A stretch of 64,000 nucleotides of DNA. Source: Podospora comata. Lineage: Eukaryota > Ascomycota > Sordariomycetes > Sordariales > Podosporaceae. The stretch is taken from assembly GCA_017354895.1 (NCBI GenBank), contig CP071494.1:1984001-2048000 (forward strand), read 5' to 3'. Below, one piece after another: positions 57,689-64,000 of the stretch (within the stretch, counting starts at the first letter, position 1; every line of letters starts with the position of its first letter). The position numbers and the translations under genes are program-made. The notes under the pieces were generated by a model. It did not search any database, was not told where the DNA came from, and worked only from the letters and a program-made list of their open reading frames with translations.

Positions 57689-59239
57689 GGAGAACCGTGG
57701 GATATAGGGTTGAGTATTCGAGCAAGATGGTCGTTTCTTCCTTGGGAATGTGCTGTCTTTGAGTGGGTTCTTTGAATGTTGGCTGCAGTTCTTGCTTCGC
57801 TGGTAAGCTTGCGAGCCGAGGTAGTGGATTTTCTTTGTTTGGCCTTTTTGTATCGGCGTCGTCATGGTATTTTACATCATTTTGAGCATACGGCAAGGGT
57901 CCCTTTGGCTTTGGAAAGCACATGTCTGTGTCTGGTGACTACTTACCTACATATCACGGAAATCTATCTTCAGCTCTCAGGAGGTCCGGACAGCCCCGAG
58001 AAGTAGGCGAGTTGCATGCATGTCTCACCGTACCACCCACCATCACTCGACAGCTCAGGAAGCATCGTGATTTGATAACATCACCCGAAAGATACCTAAA
58101 TCAGCACAACATCAACGGGCTGAGTCGCGTTTGGACTTTTAGAGCTGATATCCATCCTCTGATAGGCAATACTGTCATATGTGGAAAAATAAGAGGTGGG
58201 TTACATCGGTCAGTCCCATGTCAGCATGTGCCACATCGGGAGGCCGCAGGTAGGTAGGCACTCATTCTGAAGAAATGCATGACACGGTTGTTCTAAACAC
58301 AGGGGCACATACGTCAAACATGCACCATTCATCTACATGGAATGCCATCTGCCACCATGGCTGGAAAGGGGCGCACACCTTGAAACTTTGACCAACGAGG
58401 ATGGCCTTTGGGGAATTGCAGTTCCATATGATACCCCGGGAAACTTAGCTACTGTTTTGTGTGGTTGTGTAGGGTGTGAAGCGCGCTGCTAGAAGATACG
58501 AGGGCTTTCTAAGACGATGACTGACTTGCCAATACCAGTCTAAGAGAAGGCGAAGATTGTTTGTCCCCAGCGTGCTGCGACGGGGTAGGCAGCCCTATCG
58601 GAGTACTGATACAAGACGGCCTATTAGAAATAGACGCCTGCTGTAATAATACCGACAGAAAGAGGTACAGAGGATTGAACAGCAGACTTGCGCTGTTGAC
58701 GACCTGCAAACGTTGTAGGCGCCTATCATTCGTAGAGATATACCAGCCGACTGACGCTGTGGGTAAAATGTCCTTGTGGTTTCACACACCCATGCCATGG
58801 TCTAAAGGGCTGACATGATCGCGAGTGTGACAACACCAAGTCAAACCAGGCCAACTCCGTTATCCTCTTGGAGCGGCCAGAGCAAGATCTTTTCATGTAC
58901 ATGATATATCCCTAACCCTGTCTCACGTACATATCGTAGACACTGCCGAAAGGGAATATACCAGCTGCAAGCATTGTGATAAGCGAAGTGGTCTTCATAA
59001 TGGGTCAAGTGCGCTCCACGCAACCTCTAAGATAGATCTTTAAAGTCAAGCCAATGATTTCAGCTGGATTTGGATCAAAACTACATGGGACGGGGAGCAG
59101 GTGGTGATTCGGATAATCATTTGGCCGAACACCGATCATGCACACCTGCAATCACAATAATAATGGAGGGAAGTAATGTGTGAGTAGACATTGTGCTAGA
59201 TCCGATGGCAACGATCGGCTGACCTCGAGCTGGCGGCGC
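57689..59239. other. Intergenic, about 1.5 kb
   Basis: Promoter of the MpaB-like gene, then unrecognised sequence. No supported gene. Confidence 0.5.
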
Positions 59240-59838
59240 GGTGAAAGCTCAACTTTCAGAAGAATCTCGGGCTGCGATGGCAGCACACGCTACGTTGCGG
59301 TGCTTGTACAAGATGAAAATACAACGGTAGTCGAGCTAGCAAAGAAGTCATCGCCAGGGCGTAGGATGCGACCAAAGAGTTCAGCTCGGCACTGGAAGCA
59401 AACCCTGGGACAAGAATCTGCTGGAAAATCATCGCACAGCTAAACTCCATCGTCCTCTCCCGGAACCAGGCATGTGTCTGTTTCGATGTGTTCGAAGAGG
59501 GCTGCAGCGCTCAAACTTGAGCAGAGATTGATTCAAGCTGCGAGCAGCCTATGCATTTTATCCAGAAGAGGGGAGACCGCCTTTTTCGTACCACGAGAAC
59601 TGGGCATGGATAATTACGTCGCAAAGCGATACTCACAGATCAGAGCTTGGACTCATGGCCCCGGCCGTACTTCATGGACGGAAATAACCCGCCGGTATAC
59701 GACAATGGACGTCGACTTGAAGCATCAGAAATCGAGGGATTACTCAAAGATGAGGATTGTGTCACAGAGAAGGACTATGATGATGGCGAAACCTTGCCAT
59801 CCGTGGAGGGCAGATCCCAGAAGAATCCTGATAGCTGA
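59240..59838 (+). pseudogene. Possible degenerate coding relic
   Basis: Protein-like segments occur on the plus strand in changing frames: EESRAAMAAHATLRCLYKM near 59260, YAFYPEEGRPPFSYHENWAW near 59550-59620, and from 59647 DSWPRPYFMDGNNPPVYDNG then EIEGLLKDEDC to a stop at 59838. The middle one is preceded by a TGA that is one C-to-T step from CGA. No intron signals join the parts well. It looks like a decayed gene of unknown family; a real spliced gene cannot be excluded. Confidence 0.35.
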
Positions 59839-60605
59839 TGAAGGTTGGCGAGACCAACGAGGAGGGGAAGCAAGGATGACATGTTGGCCATTTCGCAGCT
59901 TGGGTCAAAAAGGACAGCAAAAGAGTAGGTAGACACGAATTCGTAAGGACCAACATTTTTGGCACGTACCTGTAGTATGTTAACGGCCTACGGCTGGGTA
60001 TAGGTGTAGGTTATAGGTAAAAGATTGAATTGTCCGATAAAGAAGACAAGAAAGGCAAGGGGAAATACACTGCCTACAATGTCCTCTTATGTCTTTTAAA
60101 TCCTCCCGACTTCCCCTACTAAACATAGAAAACATCTACCGCAATTCTCCAAACTTCCTCGTATCCATTCCTTGTATCCCTTCGTCGTATCCCTTCCTCA
60201 TATCCCTTCCTCATATCCCATTTGACTTGCCGCCTCTCACGTCACTGTAAGAATAAAACCTAAACCGAACATCATCCCATAATACAGCAGACAGTGAGAC
60301 AGTATCTAAACGTTTAGCTGAACTTTTGCATAGTATTTGTTTGGCATCTCATCGAGTGTTCTCCACAACAGTATAATGTTTTATTCAGGATATCACCAGA
60401 CCAAGAGAGGTAGATAGATAGGTAAATATATAAGTCAAGTCTGCCCATTTGGCATCCGCCGATCCGGACAGTCCAATCGTAAGGTAGCTCATTGAACGCA
60501 CATTAATCGACACACTGTTATAATGAAGGGGGGGGGTCCTTCGGTTGTAATCAGAGGAGAGCCTCCACTGTTTTCTTTGGAAATGTCACTCACACTACAC
60601 AACAC
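59839..60605. other. Intergenic with short tandem repeat
   Basis: AT-rich, no gene. Contains the 13-bp tandem repeat listed separately and a run of nine G near 60528. Confidence 0.5.
60157..60222 (+). repeat. Tandem repeat of a 13-bp unit, about five copies
   Basis: The unit TATCCCTTCCTCA recurs with small changes (GTATCCATTCCTT, GTATCCCTTCGTC, then two near-perfect copies). A minisatellite; no function inferred. Confidence 0.7.
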
Positions 60606-60812
60606 CTATTCGCTATCGCTACCAATTTCGCTGGTAGGGGGAGTAGGATAGATGCAAGTAATGCACCAAACAGCGTTGTCGTAGTAGAGGCTGTTGTTTG
60701 GAGTCCCCGCGTGTGGGCTCGCGGCGTTTCGTCGTCTGTTGCAACGAGTTACTTTGGTTTGCTGGATGAAGTGGCATCGAGAGCAGCAGTAGTAGTGCTT
60801 GTAGGTACACAT
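60606..60812 (-). CDS. Cysteine-rich microprotein with two CxxC pairs
   Basis: 68 residues from the ATG at 60812 to a stop at 60606. The sequence starts MCTYKHYYCCSRCHFIQQ and later has VWCITCIYP, giving two CxxC pairs that could bind one zinc ion. A basic stretch (TRCNRRRN) lies between and an acidic tail (SEIGSDSE) ends it. No signal peptide is present from this start. Small proteins of the form MCTxxxxxYxCxxC are common unannotated genes in filamentous ascomycetes, an impression from family knowledge rather than a search. The frame is open upstream but without protein-like content. Confidence 0.55.
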   Translation of the reverse strand: MCTYKHYYCCSRCHFIQQTKVTRCNRRRNAASPHAGTPNNSLYYDNAVWCITCIYPTPPTSEIGSDSE

Positions 60813-61832
60813 GGCTGTTGAATTGAGAAGCTGGGACAGCTCGAGATTGAGTGCAGAATGGTTCAACTGGCCCGGACAGTGTAGAGGAAGGCAAGAACAT
60901 AGCCGATATGCCCACTTACTGTGCCCGACCATCATTTCTGGTGTTACATTGGCATGGATTATGGTGAAGCCTTCCTACCTCTCTTTTCTGCAGTAGACGC
61001 GGCAGCCTTCCCTATGGCCCTATGGCGCACATCCGTCGACTGAGGTGGTTACCTAGCACCCTAAGTGTAGCCCTGTGCTGTTCTTAAGGTAGAGAATTTA
61101 GAGCCAATGAATTACATGAGCCGACATCCTGCAGATTGTGATAGGCCACCCATAAATATACCGGCCTATCATTCATCAAGAACATACCGAACATGCAAGT
61201 AAATTTGAAGTGAGTTGAGACACGGAGGCAAGGACCGCTTTCCTCCCCCCTCCCGCCATCCGAATCCCATGTGGTCGCCCAGCCAATTCATGTTCCTGGC
61301 TCTTAATGATCACCACCATGGATGCCAGCTGCAGGCCCAAGTCTCCAGAAAGTGATATATCTCACCGGTACTCTGGCTACGTCCCGAAATCCATACCCGT
61401 TGCGGACCTCAATTGTGGAGAGGAACGATATTACCGTTCATCTCAGAATCATCCCTGTGTACCAAGTAGGTACCTAGCCAAGATGCTTGAGAGCCTAGGA
61501 AATCTTGGTAAAGGGTCAGGCAAAGAACTCACAACAGAGAATGAATGCAGACTCTGTATTTGCCATGGGATTATATATATACAGTACAACACCATCAACT
61601 ACCAACGACCAAATCCAGCACGCTCCTTTGGGGGAATAGTTTGAAAAAACAAGACCAAAAGACAACACAACTCCATCCCAACAAATTTACCAATGACCAA
61701 CCAACCAAGCCAGCAGCGAACCCAGAGACCTGAAAGCCGCTCCCGCTACATGCAATCATCAAACTCAACCCGTGTCATCCCATTCATGATGTCAAAAGCA
61801 CATCCAAGAAACTTTTATGACTCGCACACAAT
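60813..61832. other. Intergenic, about 1 kb
   Basis: Promoter of the microprotein gene and 3' UTR of the fasciclin gene. Nothing else recognised. Confidence 0.5.
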
Positions 61833-63042
61833 TTACAGCTGAGCCAAGAGTACAGCAGCGCCAAAGAGGGCGGCCATGCCAAGAGCAGCACCCTGAGCAG
61901 CAGCACCAGCCTCAACAGGAGTGTCATCACCGTTGCCGCTGTCAGGGCCAGAGGTAGCAGTAGGCTCGGCAGGAGCACTGGTGGGAACAGTGATGCCAGA
62001 GGTGAAGGGGACACCGCCGGTGCTGCTGGCGCCAGAGAAAGCGGGAGCCTGGGTGGACTCAGCAGGGTTGGGCTCAGCGTCGGTGTTGGAGGGGTTGAGG
62101 ACACTGTTGACATTATTAACACCCATCTTGGTCCGTCATGATCATCGGGGAGACTTACCCATCAATAATATGAATAACACCATTGGCGCAAAGCACATCA
62201 GCCTTCACAACCCTAGCACTGTTGACAAAAACGCTCCCATCCTCCACCCTAAGCGTAATATCACCCCCCTGGAAAGTAGTCGCCGTAGCCCCGTCCTCAA
62301 TCTGGCTGGAATAAACAGTCTGCCCGACAATGACGTGATACCCCAGAATCCCCGTCAGCTGTTCAACAGTCAGCTCGCTGACCAAGTTCCCAATCGCATC
62401 AAACGCCGCGTTGTTAGGGGCAAAAAGGGTAATGTCCCGCGCGTTGGTAAGCGTCTCGGCAACACCAGCCTGCGTCACGGCGCCGACAAGAGCAGTGAGG
62501 TTTTGCTCCAGGAGGGCGGCAGGCAAAGGGGCGGGAATAGTGAGGTAGTTGTCGATGATGTGGATGGTGCCGCCGGTGTAGTTGAAGTTGGCGGATTCAA
62601 CAGTGCTGAGCTCGCCGTTTCCAGAAAGGAAGCTCACGCCGCCGTCAGCGGCCTGGACTTGGAGTCTCTGGCCGCCGGTGACGTTGCTGTACGCCGCGAG
62701 GTCGAGGATGGTGGGGAGGAATTGGGTGGGGGAGGAGGTGAGGTTGGAGGCGTAGAAGGTCCCGTTGAGGACGTGGTAGGCGAGGAAGGCGGTGAGGTAG
62801 TTGGGGTCGGAGAGGAGCTCGTTGGCCAGAGGGGTGGCGTTCAGACGGGCGAGGGCCTCGTTGGAGGGGGCGAGGAGGGTGACATCTTGGGCATTGGCAA
62901 AGAGCTCGTAGATGACCTCTTCGGACTGGAGGAAGCTGGTGAGGGAGGAGAGAGTAGCCGCGTTCTCGGCGAGGACGTCGGCGAGGGTTTGGGCGTTGGC
63001 TGCCGAGGCGAGACCCAGGAGGGTGAGGGTCTTGAGCTGCAT
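61833..63042 (-). CDS. GPI-anchored fasciclin (FAS1) protein with two domains
   Basis: Two exons, 63042-62159 and 62103-61833, give 384 residues. The 55-bp intron has GTAAGT and AACAG; it falls just after the second FAS1 domain. Residues 1-17 are a signal peptide (MQLKTLTLLGLASAANA). FAS1 domain 1 spans about 20-165 with VTLLAPSNEALARL and GTIHIIDNYLTIP. Domain 2 spans about 168-297 with ITLFAPNNAAFDAI and VIHIIDGVLNP. The last exon encodes a Ser/Thr/Pro-rich stalk and a hydrophobic GPI-type tail (ALGMAALFGAAVLLAQL). Several N-glycosylation sequons are present. Family knowledge: such proteins mediate cell adhesion at the wall or membrane. Confidence 0.92.
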
Positions 63043-64000
63043 ATTGAGTGTGTTTGGCTTGTTGTTTCTGAAAGTGAGAACGAGAGTAAAGAGGAAAGGG
63101 GACTCGTCAGGAGTGATGGCCCGGTGGCGCTTTTGAACGGTAGAGGCGGATGTAGATTGATAGATGTCTGTCTAACTGCCTGGCTGTCCAAAGTGTCTCG
63201 AACAATCACGGGGAGACCACGAGACTTTAAGCAACGCCAGTTGACGGCGATGCATCCCTCGGTTTCGGCGCATATCCAAAGGCTCTTTCTCATCAGTGCC
63301 TGACCGATCTGAACATCCATCTCCAACCCTTGCTGCATCGACGAGCCGCATAGAACATGAGGCATTCCTGCAGGGGCTCCCAACCCGAATGCGAGTAGTC
63401 AGACTCCAACAAAACCTCCACACCTCTAGAGCCAAGCTTGGCATACCCGTCAATCCACCCCCTGACAAAGAACAGCAGAGAGAAAACATACAGAGAATGT
63501 CGTCACTCTGCAGCGGTCCGTTGCTTGGCAGCTCTTGACCTGTAGGATGTGAGGCTAGTCGGCACGTTTTGTATCCATTCATTCAAAGATTCCATCTTCG
63601 GTGGAAGACTCAACCCTCGAATTGAGCATCATGTACAATGTGCCTCCCTGCCGGAATCAGGTCAGTCTCAATCCTCGACCGCACATGAGCGAGACGATGG
63701 GATATAACACCCTGAAAAACTCTGCTAACTCGCCGTGGTATGTAAATAGAACACGCGTCCCTGCGTTGCTCTACAAGTCCCTACTGCCCATCCACATCAG
63801 TAGCCAAAACCTTCTCTTCTCAAACTATTCCACCGACTCGGGATCCAGATCCCCCCGGCATCCCGGCCTCGGTCCCAAGCCGACCAAGCCGACCAAGCCG
63901 ATCCAGAACCTGCTCTCATCGAATATTTCTTCCAATTTCGATTGCCATGTCTGAGGCCAAGCGAAAACAACATGGCAAAACAAGTTGGTGTTGAAGGAAA
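63043..64000. other. Intergenic, promoter of the fasciclin gene and window end
   Basis: About 950 bp with no supported gene. A gene beginning beyond the window edge may have its leader here. Confidence 0.5.

Noticed and set aside
61921-63303. 460-codon plus-strand open frame
   Set aside because: Antisense to the fasciclin gene; glycine/glutamate/valine-rich as expected of a mirror frame of a GC-rich coding strand.

Overview
The window is nuclear DNA of a filamentous ascomycete, most likely a sordariomycete of the Sordariales type. This is inferred from gene content and style: introns mostly 50-100 bp with GT...CTAAC-like...AG signals, HET and NACHT genes, Ecp2-type (Hce2) secreted proteins, a pogo-like transposon, and tRNA genes with introns. 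Genes lie on both strands without operons.

Region 1-31.5 kb is mostly core genome. In order it carries an AIM18-like mitochondrial protein, a dithiol glutaredoxin, a UBL/BAG co-chaperone, ribosomal protein uL13, a membrane-tethered histidine acid phosphatase, tRNA-Met(CAT), proteasome ATPase Rpt2, a Ubc1-type E2, the succinyl-CoA ligase alpha subunit and Elp3. These are followed by a secreted Hce2 protein, a three-exon orphan gene, tRNA-Leu(CAG), a GPI-type cysteine-rich surface protein and two uncharacterised membrane proteins. Exon junctions were worked out by hand from splice signals and reading-frame continuity; for the recognised families the spliced products match the expected lengths and motifs.

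Region 31.5-60 kb looks accessory. Intact genes are an MFS sugar transporter, a seven-TM protein, a HET-domain protein, a second Hce2 protein, an APH-type kinase, a DUF3237-like secreted protein, a NACHT STAND protein and an MpaB-like oxygenase. Between them are broken genes: a kinase-like pseudogene with three in-frame stops, a berberine-bridge-enzyme relic with two stops, a beta-lactamase-family relic split by a hairpin-rich 471-bp insertion, a secreted-protein remnant readable in two frames, and a further coding relic near 59.5 kb. An apparently intact pogo/Fot1-like transposon (44401-46359), with 38-bp terminal inverted repeats and TA target duplication, lies among them. Nearly all nonsense codons can be explained by single C-to-T changes on the coding strand, which would fit old RIP-like mutation, though this is not proven.

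The last 4 kb holds a 68-codon cysteine-rich microprotein gene and a GPI-anchored two-domain fasciclin protein. No CRISPR, rRNA or organellar sequence was seen. The least explained objects are the hairpin-rich insertion at 50.45-50.92 kb, the orphan genes at 23.6-24.1 and 60.6-60.8 kb, and the two-frame remnant at 35.5-36.0 kb.
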